In this document: positions 38,794 to 48,898 of the stretch, one piece after another
How the letters are laid out: each line of letters starts with the position of its first letter
Position numbering within the stretch: position 1 is the stretch's first letter
Assembly (NCBI GenBank): GCA_963833465.1
Contig: CAWHXW010000005.1
Span: forward strand, 62,001 to 126,000
Direction of reading: 5' to 3'
DNA: 64,000 nt
Source: Fen-1298 sp963833465
GTDB lineage: Bacteria > Bacteroidota > Ignavibacteria > UBA10030
The notes under the pieces: generated by a model
Database searches by the model: none
Told to the model about the DNA's origin: nothing
The model's input: the letters and a program-made list of their open reading frames with translations, nothing else
Translations under genes and position numbers: made by a program

Positions 38794-39603
38794 CTAAAGC
38801 GACTGCGTTGCATTCGATACGATGCCACGGTGTGGAGTGATTTCATTACCTCCAGAGAAACGGACATCACCTATGATTTTCATCTGTCGAATGTCACCTG
38901 CTGCTGTATACGCAAGTTGCGGGAGAACGGTTGCAGTAACTATCAAACTGAATATTGGAAAGTGGGTCACTCTATGCTGAGAAAAATGTTTATATGAATA
39001 AATCTCAATAACAAGAAGCTTAAATAATGCTTTCAAGCTAATTAGATGTTCATCTGAGCCAAGAATTTTTAAATAACCAAAAACTGAACTCAGGAATTCC
39101 TTTTCAGATATAATTGCTTGGTCAGTATCAGATTGCATTTCACCAATCTGTATCCTGACATGCAATTCTTTTATTATTGGATCAAGATTACATGTCTCAG
39201 TCTGAGAAAAGAAGGGATGACGTTTTTCAAGACTTGGATCAAGTTTCCAAATATCCAACACTGTAGTCTTTTCGCCTTTCTGGAGCATCAATAAATCCTT
39301 AGTATGAACAAGTGTTTTTTCATAAGTTCGATGATCGAGTATTTCCTTCTTCCGTTTTTTTATTTCATCCTCGTTTACCTTCATGTGTGGATCAAGTAAA
39401 GAACGTTTGACCATATACATAACAAATACAAGCAAACTCAAATAAGTGATTACAAACATAAGAACTGCTATTGAGCTGTTATACGTCGAAATCCACCAAA
39501 CCATAGGTACAGCGACAAATATTAAAACTATAGCAACAGCAATAACCCATGGATTCCACCACCATACTTTTCTTCTTATGAAATATGTGGGTTTTGCGGC
39601 CAT
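38794..39603 (-). CDS. Hypothetical membrane protein
   Basis: I do not recognise this 269-residue protein. It starts with basic residues, then two membrane helices (WVIAVAIVLIFVAVPMVWWIS and IAVLMFVITYLSLLVFVMYMV, about 18-65). A cytoplasmic-type region of charged helices follows (KVNEDEIKKRKKEILDHRTYEKTL), then a mixed C-terminus. It is followed by the PspC gene, so an envelope role is possible. Confidence 0.6.
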   Translation of the reverse strand: MAAKPTYFIRRKVWWWNPWVIAVAIVLIFVAVPMVWWISTYNSSIAVLMFVITYLSLLVFVMYMVKRSLLDPHMKVNEDEIKKRKKEILDHRTYEKTLVHTKDLLMLQKGEKTTVLDIWKLDPSLEKRHPFFSQTETCNLDPIIKELHVRIQIGEMQSDTDQAIISEKEFLSSVFGYLKILGSDEHLISLKALFKLLVIEIYSYKHFSQHRVTHFPIFSLIVTATVLPQLAYTAAGDIRQMKIIGDVRFSGGNEITPHRGIVSNATQSL

Positions 39604-39634
39604 CGGAATCGTAACCTTCTATCTGTAATTTACT

Positions 39635-40084
39635 CTAAAAGGAATTATTGCTTTCTTTTTCTACGACAACTTTCCGCATTCGCTTGGTTTGGCTACGTGC
39701 TTTTTTTATGCGAAGCCGCACTTCACGCGCCGTGTGTGTAGGTTTGGTGGCGATACGTTTCTTGTGTATAATTAGTGCAGATTTTAGAAGATTTGATAAT
39801 CTTTCAATTGCGAGCTGCTTATTCTTCCACTGACTTCTTGTATCTTGAGCGACAATATGCAACACACCTGATGAATCAAGCTGCGAAGTCAAATTGTTTA
39901 GCAAACGCTGGCGGATATGCTCTGGAATAGTCGATGAATTTGCCACATTGAATAATAATTCAACACGAGTTTCCAGCTTATTCACATTCTGCCCCCCAGG
40001 GCCTCCGCTTCTGCTGGTTTTGAATTGCAATTCCGCAGATGGTATCTTTAATGACTTTGAAATAGAAATATGTGATTCGAGCAT
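39635..40084 (-). CDS. arfB: Alternative ribosome-rescue factor (ArfB/YaeJ type)
   Basis: The 149-residue protein has the GGQ peptidyl-tRNA hydrolysis motif in SRSGGPGGQNVNK (G30-Q32) and the release-factor-like fold (LETRVELLFNV, VAQDTRSQWKNKQLAIERL). A basic C-terminal tail (KKARSQTKRMRKVVVEK) in this family enters the empty mRNA channel. It frees ribosomes stalled on broken mRNA. Length fits ArfB and not a full release factor. Confidence 0.93.
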   Translation of the reverse strand: MLESHISISKSLKIPSAELQFKTSRSGGPGGQNVNKLETRVELLFNVANSSTIPEHIRQRLLNNLTSQLDSSGVLHIVAQDTRSQWKNKQLAIERLSNLLKSALIIHKKRIATKPTHTAREVRLRIKKARSQTKRMRKVVVEKESNNSF

Positions 40085-40107
40085 CAGATATATTAATTTT
40101 AGTATTT

Positions 40108-41448
40108 TTAGTTTGCAGGAATAACATCCACTTTTTCTAATTTATCACCTTCGCGTCTATCTGCACGAAGTAAAAGTATTGCAAAAACTAAACCGAATAT
40201 GCCGAGCATAGAAAACATCACCATGCTTGCTGTGTAAGCTTGTGTAGCATCACGAAGCAATCCGTTTAGCCAAGGGAATAATGCCAGACCTATATTTTGA
40301 ATCGTTGTTGTCAATCCAAAGGCCGTACCGACACGATTCTTTTCTACGATAAGCGGAATCGAAGGCCACATTGCTGCAGGAACCATAACAAATGCCGCTC
40401 CCAATACAATCATAGGAAGTGCAGGTGGAATCATTGTAAATGCCATTGTCAGAAATGCGGGAATCATAAGAATAGATCCGACAACCATCACGGTCGCGCG
40501 TTTTCCAAAACGATCGACCAATTGTCCGAAGAATGGCGCAAAAACCATAGAAGCGAATATAATTATTGTCGTAGTTCCGCCTGCCGTACTGAACATGTGA
40601 ATAACGTTATAGAATACCTGTGTGAAAAATCCGCCTTCTGATCCTGCTGTGAGCGGCAATCCCCATTTACTATTGAAGAAATCCGTGGAAAGTGCTGTGA
40701 ATGGGAAAATTGCCGAATAAAATGTAATACATAGAAGCGTGACGTACCAATATGATGAACGAAATTTTTTGATGTCGGCAAAAATAATTTTATCTCCGCC
40801 GCCTTCCTCCTGAAGTTTTAGTATTCGTTCACCGCGGTGATCCAAAAATATGTATAGAGCATTCGCAAGCAGCGACAAACAGCAGAAAATAACTGCCGCC
40901 CATAAAGCCGCGCTATAGTTGTTAAAATATTCTGCGATTAATGCTTCTGTGTTGAAACTGAAAAGTGTTCCAAGACGACTTAGGGTAAGTCCGACACCGA
41001 ACGCAAATGCCAATTCTTTTCCTTTAAACCATCTGGTAAAAATTGCGCTTTGTGCGACGACCAAAGATTCCGATCCCCAGCCAAAAATAAAACGTCCAAA
41101 GTAAAGAATCCAAATATTTGGCGCTATTGCGACAATCAATGCACCTATTGTAACAAGCGCAGAAAAAAGAAGGCTTGAGCGGCGCGTTCCGATTCGGTCG
41201 ATTAACAGTCCGCCGATAAAAACAGAAAGAATAGCTGCAACGCTGTAAAGTGTGTACATTTTTCCGATCGATTCCCGTCCAATACCGAGCGCTGTAATAA
41301 GCGTTGGGGCAATTGCGCCGACACTATCGTATGCGAAGTAGCTTCCGAATGTAAGCATGCTTACGATAAACAAAACAGCATATCGATATAGTCGCCGCGA
41401 TGGATGAAACCAGTTGCATTCCGCTTTTAGAGATTCAATTTCTGTCAT
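40108..41448 (-). CDS. Major facilitator superfamily transporter
   Basis: The 446-residue protein has twelve hydrophobic helices and MFS motif A in GGLLIDRIGTRRSSLLFS after helix 2, with a related stretch GQLVDRFGKRATVMVV in the second half. GRFIFGWGSESLVVAQ fits helix 4. A charged central loop carries DHRGERILKLQEEGG. Substrate cannot be told; the closest general resemblance is to the anion/cation symporter-like branch. Confidence 0.85.
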   Translation of the reverse strand: MTEIESLKAECNWFHPSRRLYRYAVLFIVSMLTFGSYFAYDSVGAIAPTLITALGIGRESIGKMYTLYSVAAILSVFIGGLLIDRIGTRRSSLLFSALVTIGALIVAIAPNIWILYFGRFIFGWGSESLVVAQSAIFTRWFKGKELAFAFGVGLTLSRLGTLFSFNTEALIAEYFNNYSAALWAAVIFCCLSLLANALYIFLDHRGERILKLQEEGGGDKIIFADIKKFRSSYWYVTLLCITFYSAIFPFTALSTDFFNSKWGLPLTAGSEGGFFTQVFYNVIHMFSTAGGTTTIIIFASMVFAPFFGQLVDRFGKRATVMVVGSILMIPAFLTMAFTMIPPALPMIVLGAAFVMVPAAMWPSIPLIVEKNRVGTAFGLTTTIQNIGLALFPWLNGLLRDATQAYTASMVMFSMLGIFGLVFAILLLRADRREGDKLEKVDVIPAN

Positions 41449-41479
41449 ATTATTTCCTTATGAATATTTTCAAATGAAA

Positions 41480-41513
41480 AGCGCTGCACGTCTTTTATCG
41501 CACAGCGCTTGCT
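41480..41513 (-). terminator. Probable terminator after pepD
   Basis: AAGCGCTG and CAGCGCTT form an eight-base stem around a loop of about 15 bases. In the minus-strand RNA the hairpin is followed by UUUU. It lies between the pepD stop (41559) and the MFS gene start (41448). The loop is long, so strength is uncertain. Confidence 0.45.
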
Positions 41514-41558
41514 TTGACATTTGATTTCTGTAATGTTGTTGCCGAATCAATTTTCCTT

Positions 41559-43016
41559 TCACTTCACATTTTTTAAAATAGCGAGTAAGAAATTCCAGAA
41601 TTTTTCTACTGTGTCGATGTGGATTTTTTCATCAGGGGAATGAACTCCTTCAAGTGTTGGGCCAAAAGATATCATATCCATCCCAGGATATTTTTCGCCG
41701 ATTATTCCGCACTCAAGTCCTGCATGAATTGCTTTTACATCCGGCTTTTTATTATATAGTGCTTGATATGTTGCTTTGGCAATTTTTAAAATAGAAGAAT
41801 CCATTTTCGGTTTCCATCCTGGATATCCGTCATTAGTCTCGACCTCAGCCCCTCCGAGAATCATTACGGATACAACTGAATGTACGATCTCATCAATTTC
41901 TGATGCAACCGAACTTCTCTGGCTTGTTGTCAAAGTGACACCTTTTGCATCAGTACAAATAATTGCAACGTTGGTTGATGTTTCAACTAATCCCGGAATA
42001 TCTGCACTCATCTTCATTACTCCGTGAGGTAATGAGGATATCGTTAAAAGTATTTTTTTTTGCAATATTTTTTTAAATACTTTCCCCTTCGATTTTCCTT
42101 TTACTTCTTCTAAAATAATTGCGAGTTCAGATTCAACATTAGGTAATTCATCTTTTATAATAGAATTATACTGGGAGACGACTGCACTGGCATCGTTTAA
42201 TTTTTTGTTGGGAATATATACAATTGCTTCAGCTTCTCGCGGAATCGCATTGCTTTTATTCCCGCCATTCAATGTAGAAATTCGTACACCGAGCTTATCA
42301 AGTTCCAGTAAAACACGGTTAAGAATCTTTATGGAATTACCTCGTCCTTTATCAATTTCCAGTCCTGAATGCCCGCCTTTTAATCCTTTAACTTTTACGA
42401 TTGCAGGTGCATATTTTGGCGGAACATTTTCATATGAAGCTTTCCAAATTCCAATAGAATTTCTTCCGCCTGAGCAGCCAACGTAAATAGCGCCTTCTTC
42501 TTCTGAATCTAAATTCATCAGTATCTTGCTCTTGATAAAATCTGGCTGCAAATTGTTTGCGCCCGTCAATCCAGTTTCTTCATCTACAGTGAATAAAAAC
42601 TCCAGCGGCCCATGTTCAAGCGATTTATCTTCCATAATAGCAAGATTAGTCGCAACAGCAATTCCATTATCTGCACCGAGCGTTGTTCCATTCGCCATTA
42701 ATAAATTACCTTTTAGAACGAGGTCGAGCGGATCTTTTTCGAAGTTATGCACTTTGTCTTTGTTTTTTTCACACACCATATCAAGGTGCCCTTGCAAACA
42801 AACTGAAGGAATACTTTCACATCCATTTGAAGCTGGTTTACGAACAACAACATTGAGTACTTTATCCTGTTTTACCTCGAGCCCTAATTTTTGGGCAGTT
42901 TCAACAACGTATGCTGATATTTTCTTTTCGTTTTTAGAACCGCGTGGAATCTTGCTGATTTCAGCGAAGTATTTCCATAGCAACTCTGGCTTCAAACCTG
43001 TTAATGAATTTGACAT
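41559..43016 (-). CDS. pepD: Aminoacyl-histidine dipeptidase (PepD, M20 family)
   Basis: PepD splits Xaa-His and other dipeptides using two zinc ions. The 485-residue protein has CLQGHLDMVCEK (zinc His and Asp), GTTLGADNGIAVATNLAI, DEETGLTGANN (catalytic Glu), NLDSEEEG, the lid-domain GGHSGLEID, and HAGLECGIIGEKYPGMDMISFGPTLEGVHSPDEKI near the end. It is full length and precedes a possible terminator. An OPT peptide transporter gene lies directly upstream, so the two may import and digest peptides. Confidence 0.95.
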   Translation of the reverse strand: MSNSLTGLKPELLWKYFAEISKIPRGSKNEKKISAYVVETAQKLGLEVKQDKVLNVVVRKPASNGCESIPSVCLQGHLDMVCEKNKDKVHNFEKDPLDLVLKGNLLMANGTTLGADNGIAVATNLAIMEDKSLEHGPLEFLFTVDEETGLTGANNLQPDFIKSKILMNLDSEEEGAIYVGCSGGRNSIGIWKASYENVPPKYAPAIVKVKGLKGGHSGLEIDKGRGNSIKILNRVLLELDKLGVRISTLNGGNKSNAIPREAEAIVYIPNKKLNDASAVVSQYNSIIKDELPNVESELAIILEEVKGKSKGKVFKKILQKKILLTISSLPHGVMKMSADIPGLVETSTNVAIICTDAKGVTLTTSQRSSVASEIDEIVHSVVSVMILGGAEVETNDGYPGWKPKMDSSILKIAKATYQALYNKKPDVKAIHAGLECGIIGEKYPGMDMISFGPTLEGVHSPDEKIHIDTVEKFWNFLLAILKNVK

Positions 43017-43093
43017 AACAACCTCTTTTTTTAGTTTAGAAAAATAATTTCATTTGCTCGCTCTAATCTAATCTTCTGATTGTAATTTAGTTT

Positions 43094-45184
43094 TTACATC
43101 ATCGCTGTTGGCGGTGCAGGCTCATCAGGTCTTCCCGCTTTCGAAAGCGGAACATAAATTAAATATAATGCAAGTATTGCAAAAATCGGAATTGCTAACC
43201 AAGAAGCGACGGATTCAAATATTTTAATTGGCCAAAATTCTGCTGGGCCGCCCATCTGATCTCTAACAAAGACCACTGTTGCAATGCAAAGTCCCATTAA
43301 CGCTTCACCTGCAATTAATCCTGACGCCGATAAAATACCTGCATTTTCAACTCTTGCTTTTTGAGCATCGTTGTAACCGCGTTTTGATGCGCGCTTATCG
43401 ACAAGACCGCGAATCAATCCGCCGATGAAAATTGCAAATGTAGTTTCAAGTGGAAGATACATTCCCACAGAAAATAACATCGGACTCTTTACTTTAATTA
43501 GGATAAGCGAAATTCCTAACGCAATTCCGACAATAACTAACGGCCAAGCCATTTCACCGCCGACAATTCCCTGCGATAACGCTGCCATTAATCCAGCTTG
43601 CGGCGCCGGAAGATTGGCAGAACCAAATCCGCCGGTCAAAGGATTACTCGCTAAATCAGAATTGTGAAGAATATATAATGGAAAGAACATCACAAGTCCG
43701 GCAAGAATAACTCCAATAATATCTCCCATTTGCATTTTTGAAGGCGTGCCGCCGAGAATATGACCAACTTTAAGATCTTGCAGCATCTCACCTGCTACTG
43801 CTGAAGACACGCAAACAACCGCCGCAACGCCAAGGACCGCTGCAACACCTTGAATTCCGTGGACACCGACCAAAACCATTGTCAATGCAGCGACGACAGT
43901 CGTGGCAAGAGTCAATCCAGAAATTGGATTATTAGATGAACCAATCATTCCGACTAAATTTCCTGAAACAGCTGCAAAGAAAAAACCGGTTACTAACATC
44001 ACAACAGCGGAAAGTACTGCTCCAAGAATCATATTTGTAAAATAGAAATAAAGTCCAATCATTAGCGCAAAAATTATTATTACTCCTAAAATGACAACCC
44101 TAAATGATAAATCCTTTTGGGTACGTTCTGTTGCGACAGTTGCTGTTGCAGATTTCTTTACATCAGCAATACCACGTTTAATGCCGAGAATCAAATTTTT
44201 TCGCATTTTCCAGAGTGTATAACACGCGCCGACTAGCATTCCTCCGACTGCAATAGGACGCACGATATAACGGTAAAGATGTCCTGTAATGGCAATCCAT
44301 GCCGCACTAAAGTCTCCATTATTTGCAACAAGATATTTATCAATCAATTGCGGACCAAGGAAAAACACGAGTAATGGAACAAACAATCCCCATGCTAATA
44401 CACCGCCTGCAAAGTTCAATGCACCAAGTTCCGGCCCTATGATATAGCCAACACCGATATATGCCGGTGTTGCTGCTGGAGCAGAAATTGTTGTAATACC
44501 ACCACCTAGAATTTTTTCAGAATCTGTTTTTAATCCAAGCTTGACAAAAGATTCTTTTAAACGTCCAACCATGACCTGAAAGTCATTAGACGAATGAAAT
44601 ATTCCTAATCCATCCATCAATTTGATGACAGCGCCTACTCCCATTGCTTTAAAAAGTGAAATTGCAGCATCTGCACCGCGCTGACCAGCTTTGTGAATTT
44701 CTGATGCTGCAACGGATTCTGGAAAAGGCAGAGTTTCATCTTCCACCATCACACGCCTAAGAACTGTCACGAACATTATTCCAAGCACGCCGCCAAGAAT
44801 CATCAGCGCTACGGCGGTAAGATATTCAGTCAACATACTTTGCGATGTGAAATTCCAAATACGTAAAATGACAAATGCTGGAATAGTAAAAATGGCGCCA
44901 GCCGCTACCGATTCACCGATAGAGCCGACTGTTCTTGCAAAATTTTCTTCAAGAATAGACCCTTTCATAATTTTCAATAGCGCCATGCCAATAACTGCCG
45001 CCGGATATGTCGCTGCAATTGTCATGCCCGCCTTTAAACCGAGGTATGCATTTGCCGCACCCAGCACAACGCACATCACCAAACCGATAAGCAATGCTCT
45101 AATTGTGAATTCTTTCATATTCGTGTTCGCCGGAACGTATGAAATAAATTTCTTACTGCTGCCTGTATTATTTGCATCTGCCAT
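43094..45184 (-). CDS. OPT family oligopeptide/metal transporter
   Basis: The 696-residue inner-membrane protein has about 15 helices. The OPT motifs are RALLIGLVMCVVLGAANAYLGLKAGMTIAATYPAAVIGMALL near the start, FPESVAASEIHKAG, and YIIGPELGALNFAGGVLAWG in the middle. GNLVGMIGSSNNPISGLTLAT follows. It carries peptides or metal-siderophore complexes with protons. Its place 77 bases upstream of pepD favours peptides. Confidence 0.9.
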   Translation of the reverse strand: MADANNTGSSKKFISYVPANTNMKEFTIRALLIGLVMCVVLGAANAYLGLKAGMTIAATYPAAVIGMALLKIMKGSILEENFARTVGSIGESVAAGAIFTIPAFVILRIWNFTSQSMLTEYLTAVALMILGGVLGIMFVTVLRRVMVEDETLPFPESVAASEIHKAGQRGADAAISLFKAMGVGAVIKLMDGLGIFHSSNDFQVMVGRLKESFVKLGLKTDSEKILGGGITTISAPAATPAYIGVGYIIGPELGALNFAGGVLAWGLFVPLLVFFLGPQLIDKYLVANNGDFSAAWIAITGHLYRYIVRPIAVGGMLVGACYTLWKMRKNLILGIKRGIADVKKSATATVATERTQKDLSFRVVILGVIIIFALMIGLYFYFTNMILGAVLSAVVMLVTGFFFAAVSGNLVGMIGSSNNPISGLTLATTVVAALTMVLVGVHGIQGVAAVLGVAAVVCVSSAVAGEMLQDLKVGHILGGTPSKMQMGDIIGVILAGLVMFFPLYILHNSDLASNPLTGGFGSANLPAPQAGLMAALSQGIVGGEMAWPLVIVGIALGISLILIKVKSPMLFSVGMYLPLETTFAIFIGGLIRGLVDKRASKRGYNDAQKARVENAGILSASGLIAGEALMGLCIATVVFVRDQMGGPAEFWPIKIFESVASWLAIPIFAILALYLIYVPLSKAGRPDEPAPPTAMM

Positions 45185-45223
45185 ACATTGCTCCTTGTTT
45201 TTGCGTTCCTCAGTAAATATTTT

Positions 45224-46123
45224 TTAATGGACAAAAATCGCTTTAGTTATATACCATGCCATTTTCGGATTTTCCTGTAATCGTCGTGTTGAATAAGCGT
45301 ACCAATGATCTCCAAATGGAACATAAACTCTTAATCGATGCCCGTCGTTCATGATTTGACCGCGTCGCTTTTCGCGCACACCGAGAAGCATTTGAAATTC
45401 GTACTGGTTTTTTTTCAAACCTAATTTTTCAATCAATTCATATGCACCATTTATTAAATAATCGTCATGCGTAGCGATACCGGCATAGCAGCCGTTTTCA
45501 AGGATGATTCGTAAAAGATTTAAATAATTATCCCGAATTTCCTGCGGCTGTTTATATGCTAACGCCTGCTCCTCATTGTAAATCCCTTTACACAGACGGA
45601 AGTTTGTTCCGCTTTTCATCAAAATACGTACATCAGCTTCGCTCCGACGAAGATATGCTTGAATCACAATTCCTGTATTGGTCAATCCATCCGCTGTTAG
45701 GCGCTGATATATGGCAAGAGTATCATCCGTTGCTGAAGTATCTTCCATATCGATCCGCACAAAGTTGCCATATTCTTTCGCTTGTTCAGTAATCGTTTTA
45801 ATATTTCGATAAGCGAGATCCTTATCTATTTTCAAACCGAGCTGTGTCGGTTTAATAGAAACATTAGATTTTAATTCATTTTCTTTTATAGATTCGAGAA
45901 TTGAAAGAATTCCATTTTTTACGTCTTCTGTTTCAGCAAAATTCTTTACATCTTCACCTAGGAGATCCATTGTAGCCATAATCGTCTGTTTATTAAGCTC
46001 CTTTACGACATGAACACCATCTGATAAGGCAACTCCGGCAATGTAACGCTTAGCCACCTGTCCTATAATTGCTTTTGGGATTAACGGAAAAGTCGCTGCG
46101 ACAAGCTTATTTAGTATTGGCAT
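45224..46123 (-). CDS. putA: Proline dehydrogenase
   Basis: This FAD enzyme oxidises proline to pyrroline-5-carboxylate. The 299-residue monofunctional form carries GNFVRIDMEDTSATDDTLAIYQ, VIQAYLRRSEADV, FRLCKGIYNE, IATHDDYLI and YEFQMLLGVREKRRGQIMNDGHRLRVYVPFG. YSTRRLQENPKM contributes the double-Arg proline site. The P5C dehydrogenase partner is not in the window. Length fits the single-domain enzymes and no defects are seen; the putA symbol is used for the domain, not the fused enzyme. Confidence 0.93.
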   Translation of the reverse strand: MPILNKLVAATFPLIPKAIIGQVAKRYIAGVALSDGVHVVKELNKQTIMATMDLLGEDVKNFAETEDVKNGILSILESIKENELKSNVSIKPTQLGLKIDKDLAYRNIKTITEQAKEYGNFVRIDMEDTSATDDTLAIYQRLTADGLTNTGIVIQAYLRRSEADVRILMKSGTNFRLCKGIYNEEQALAYKQPQEIRDNYLNLLRIILENGCYAGIATHDDYLINGAYELIEKLGLKKNQYEFQMLLGVREKRRGQIMNDGHRLRVYVPFGDHWYAYSTRRLQENPKMAWYITKAIFVH

Positions 46124-46394
46124 AACTTCTCAAGCGAAAGCCAAATATCTATAAAATTCCATCCTTCAAATTGGAGTCAATATAGCCACACAGGCGCGGA
46201 AAAGCAAGGAAGAACAAAAAGAACGCGTTGTTTTGCAGAAGAAAAGCACATAATATCTCATTAATTTCAATTTTGATTACCCCCTCTGCCTAAGTAAATT
46301 AGTAAATTTTTGTGTATGATTAATATATTAGATATTAGCAGATAAATGAAAACTAATATGAACTGACCACTCTTTTCAAAAATGGACAAATTAA

Positions 46395-46796
46395 ATGCCT
46401 CTGATTGAATGGGATAATGCATTTTCTGTCGGTAATAAACAGATTGATGAACACCATAAAAAATTCTTTCATATTATTAATATTTTGCATGATGCAATGA
46501 GAAATGGAAAAAGCGAAGAAGTCCTCTTAGCGGTTTTAAAGGAAATGCAGCAATATGTTCAATATCATTTCAAAGCAGAAGAATCTTTGATGAAAATATA
46601 TGCTTATCCAGATTATTCCAGTCATAAAGCAGAACATGAAGAAGCTGTCCAAAAAGTTAATAAATTTTTCATCGAATATGAACGGCATGAAGACAAACTT
46701 GCAATCGATGTGTTAAATTTCCTAAGCAATTTCCTTCAGAATCATATTCTTCAAACAGATAGAAAATACATTCCCTATCTGACAGGAAAAATTTGA
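46395..46796 (+). CDS. Bacteriohemerythrin
   Basis: A 133-residue oxygen-binding di-iron four-helix bundle. The ligands fit the family pattern: His in DEHHKKFFHI (about 20-21), HFKAEESLM (H58, E62), HKAEH (H77, H81), and the last helix NHILQTD (H117, D122). It is cytoplasmic with no fused domain and may store, sense or carry O2. A response-regulator gene follows 70 bases on, so it may be part of a redox-sensing unit. Start is ATG. Confidence 0.94.
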   Translation: MPLIEWDNAFSVGNKQIDEHHKKFFHIINILHDAMRNGKSEEVLLAVLKEMQQYVQYHFKAEESLMKIYAYPDYSSHKAEHEEAVQKVNKFFIEYERHEDKLAIDVLNFLSNFLQNHILQTDRKYIPYLTGKI

Positions 46797-46866
46797 TCGC
46801 ACTTATACTGCAATCATTATTCATTCATCAACATTAAAAAGCAAAATTTACTAATTAAAGACTGAT

Positions 46867-47484
46867 ATGAAGACAGAGAAATGCCTACAAGTACTGATTG
46901 TAGATGATCAGGAATCTATTAGAGAACTTTTACAGCGACAATTAAAAAAAATCGGTCATACAGTAGTTGGTAAAGCATCGAATGGCGAACAAGCAATCGA
47001 AATGACCGAATCCCTGCAGCCCGACATAGTGCTTATGGACATTGAAATGCCAAAAATGGATGGTCTGAAAGCGACTGCAGAAATAATGGAAAATTTTCCG
47101 AGACCAGTCATTTTACTTACATCCCATGATGATCCTGAAATGGTTGCACAAGCAAGTCAAGCAGGAGCAGGTGCATATCTTTTAAAACCGCCGAGTGGCG
47201 AGGAAATAGAACGAACAATGGTAATTGCAACTGCACGTTTTGCAGACCTCATGGAATTAAGACGGCTAAATTTAAAATTAAAAAAAGCATTAGATAACGT
47301 CAAAGTATTGAGCGGATTGCTTCCAATCTGTGCAAATTGCAAAAGCATTCGTAATGATAAAGGTTATTGGAAAGCAGTTGAAGAATACATAACTGAAAAC
47401 ACCGAGGTGCATTTTTCGCATAGTCTTTGTCCAAATTGTATAGACAAATTATATCCAGACTATAAGCCGAAGAAAAAACAATAG
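46867..47484 (+). CDS. Response regulator with C-terminal CxxC module
   Basis: The 205-residue protein has a receiver domain at about 8-125 with acidic pocket VDDQES, phospho-Asp in VLMDIEMPKMDG (about D57), the Thr/Ser in ILLTSHD and the Lys in LLKPP. A short helix follows. Then comes an LPICANCKSIRNDKGYWKAVEEYI ... HSLCPNCIDKLYPDY module with two CxxC pairs, likely metal-binding, that is also found at the end of other PAS or receiver proteins. No DNA-binding domain is present. Confidence 0.85.
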   Translation: MKTEKCLQVLIVDDQESIRELLQRQLKKIGHTVVGKASNGEQAIEMTESLQPDIVLMDIEMPKMDGLKATAEIMENFPRPVILLTSHDDPEMVAQASQAGAGAYLLKPPSGEEIERTMVIATARFADLMELRRLNLKLKKALDNVKVLSGLLPICANCKSIRNDKGYWKAVEEYITENTEVHFSHSLCPNCIDKLYPDYKPKKKQ

Positions 47485-47504
47485 ACAAACAGAAAAATTA
47501 AATT

Positions 47505-48875
47505 TTAATGTCTATAAAGTAAAAAATATTCTGCACCCCAATAACTATTTTTTTCCAATATTTTTATCGACGTATCCCGCAACATCATCTCTTTTGTCAC
47601 TTCCGTTTGATAGAATATAGAATTCGATGAAAACGGATCCCAGAAAATAAGACATTCCGGATATTTTTTAAGAGTATCTTTGTTGAATATAGCATAATGC
47701 GGTCCTCCTGCCGGTGATACATCCATCAAATAAGCAACGATTGGATTATTACTCAGCACAGTCAGATTCGGATATTCGTTCATTAATTCTTTCGTCATTT
47801 CAATTGCTATTTTGTTATAATTTGCCCAAAGCCGCGGTTGTGTTTTTAGTGTGCAATTAAATACAACAACGCTGAAGACTAGAATTGAAAACGCAAATCG
47901 CACGTTTGCTGATTTTATTCTTTCAAGAATTTCGGATAAACCGTATGTTGATATTATACCGAAAAATGGTCCTACAACTACAATATATCGCAGTTCGCCA
48001 ATGCTCGCCGTCCAATGAAATATATCTGCTCCGGCAATTGTATGAAGGATGATAGTAATTGCTATTGCGGCGTATATAATTCCAAAATCAATGTTCTTTT
48101 TTATCCTTGCAATGAATATTATACCTGCAATAAAAAGAATTACTTGTGCAAATCCGAACGTTGTATGCAAGTTTTCTATGTAATGAGCCAGCGAAACGCC
48201 AGGTATAAACTTTCCTATCTCAGAAAAATGTTTCCATTCCTTAAAAAAAGTAAAGATATTTCCAGAAATAATTGTAGTCGATGAGATCCAAAGTAATGGC
48301 CCGACCAATACCAGCGGCAATATTTTCCATTCACGTTTTGACGCATAAACTAAAAACATCAAACCTGCAAATATATACATTTCTGTCCGGCACATTATTA
48401 CCATAGAAGCAAATGCTAAACTCCACGCATGCTTTTCTTTCAAATGATATAAGTAGGAAAGCGCAATCGTAAATGCAGCTGGTACTTCCGTCATGCAGGC
48501 ATATGAAAGATCGAAGAGAATAGGTTGAAGCCCGACAAGCACAATAACCCATTCAGCATGTTTTATTCCATGCAGTATTGCAATCCTGTAAGTGATTAAC
48601 AGAAGACAAATGAACAACCCTGCCGCAAAAAACATTGTGAATGTATGTCCAAGCTGTGCCGGAAGAGCAAAAAGCCATTGTGGTATTGGCCTGTGCCAGG
48701 TTTGTATTGTCATCGGCAGTGCTTGCAGCACAAATCTGCTGTAAAGGTAATGCGCTAATTCGTCAATATAATAGAATTCGTCCGATTTAAGTATCCAGAC
48801 AGATTCTATTGCTGCAACGACTGAAAGAAAAAAAATGAGAAGCGGCTTTTCAGATAAATATTTTATTAATTTCAT
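47505..48875 (-). CDS. Membrane glycosyltransferase, GT39/ArnT-like
   Basis: The 456-residue protein has about ten membrane helices and an early periplasmic loop with the acidic DEFYYIDELAHYLYSRFV (the DE site used by polyprenyl-phosphate-sugar transferases). RPIPQWLFALPAQ and ACMTEVPAAFTIALSYLYHL follow, then a soluble C-terminus. Sugar and acceptor are unknown. It is convergent with the response-regulator gene and lies between two signalling genes. Confidence 0.7.
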   Translation of the reverse strand: MKLIKYLSEKPLLIFFLSVVAAIESVWILKSDEFYYIDELAHYLYSRFVLQALPMTIQTWHRPIPQWLFALPAQLGHTFTMFFAAGLFICLLLITYRIAILHGIKHAEWVIVLVGLQPILFDLSYACMTEVPAAFTIALSYLYHLKEKHAWSLAFASMVIMCRTEMYIFAGLMFLVYASKREWKILPLVLVGPLLWISSTTIISGNIFTFFKEWKHFSEIGKFIPGVSLAHYIENLHTTFGFAQVILFIAGIIFIARIKKNIDFGIIYAAIAITIILHTIAGADIFHWTASIGELRYIVVVGPFFGIISTYGLSEILERIKSANVRFAFSILVFSVVVFNCTLKTQPRLWANYNKIAIEMTKELMNEYPNLTVLSNNPIVAYLMDVSPAGGPHYAIFNKDTLKKYPECLIFWDPFSSNSIFYQTEVTKEMMLRDTSIKILEKNSYWGAEYFLLYRH

Positions 48876-48898
48876 ATCAATAAAAACATATAACTCTT

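Noticed and set aside
42526..43047. Plus-strand frame of 173 codons opposite pepD
   Set aside because: The pepD frame is complete with all M20 motifs; the opposite frame is Ser/Pro-rich and has no family features.
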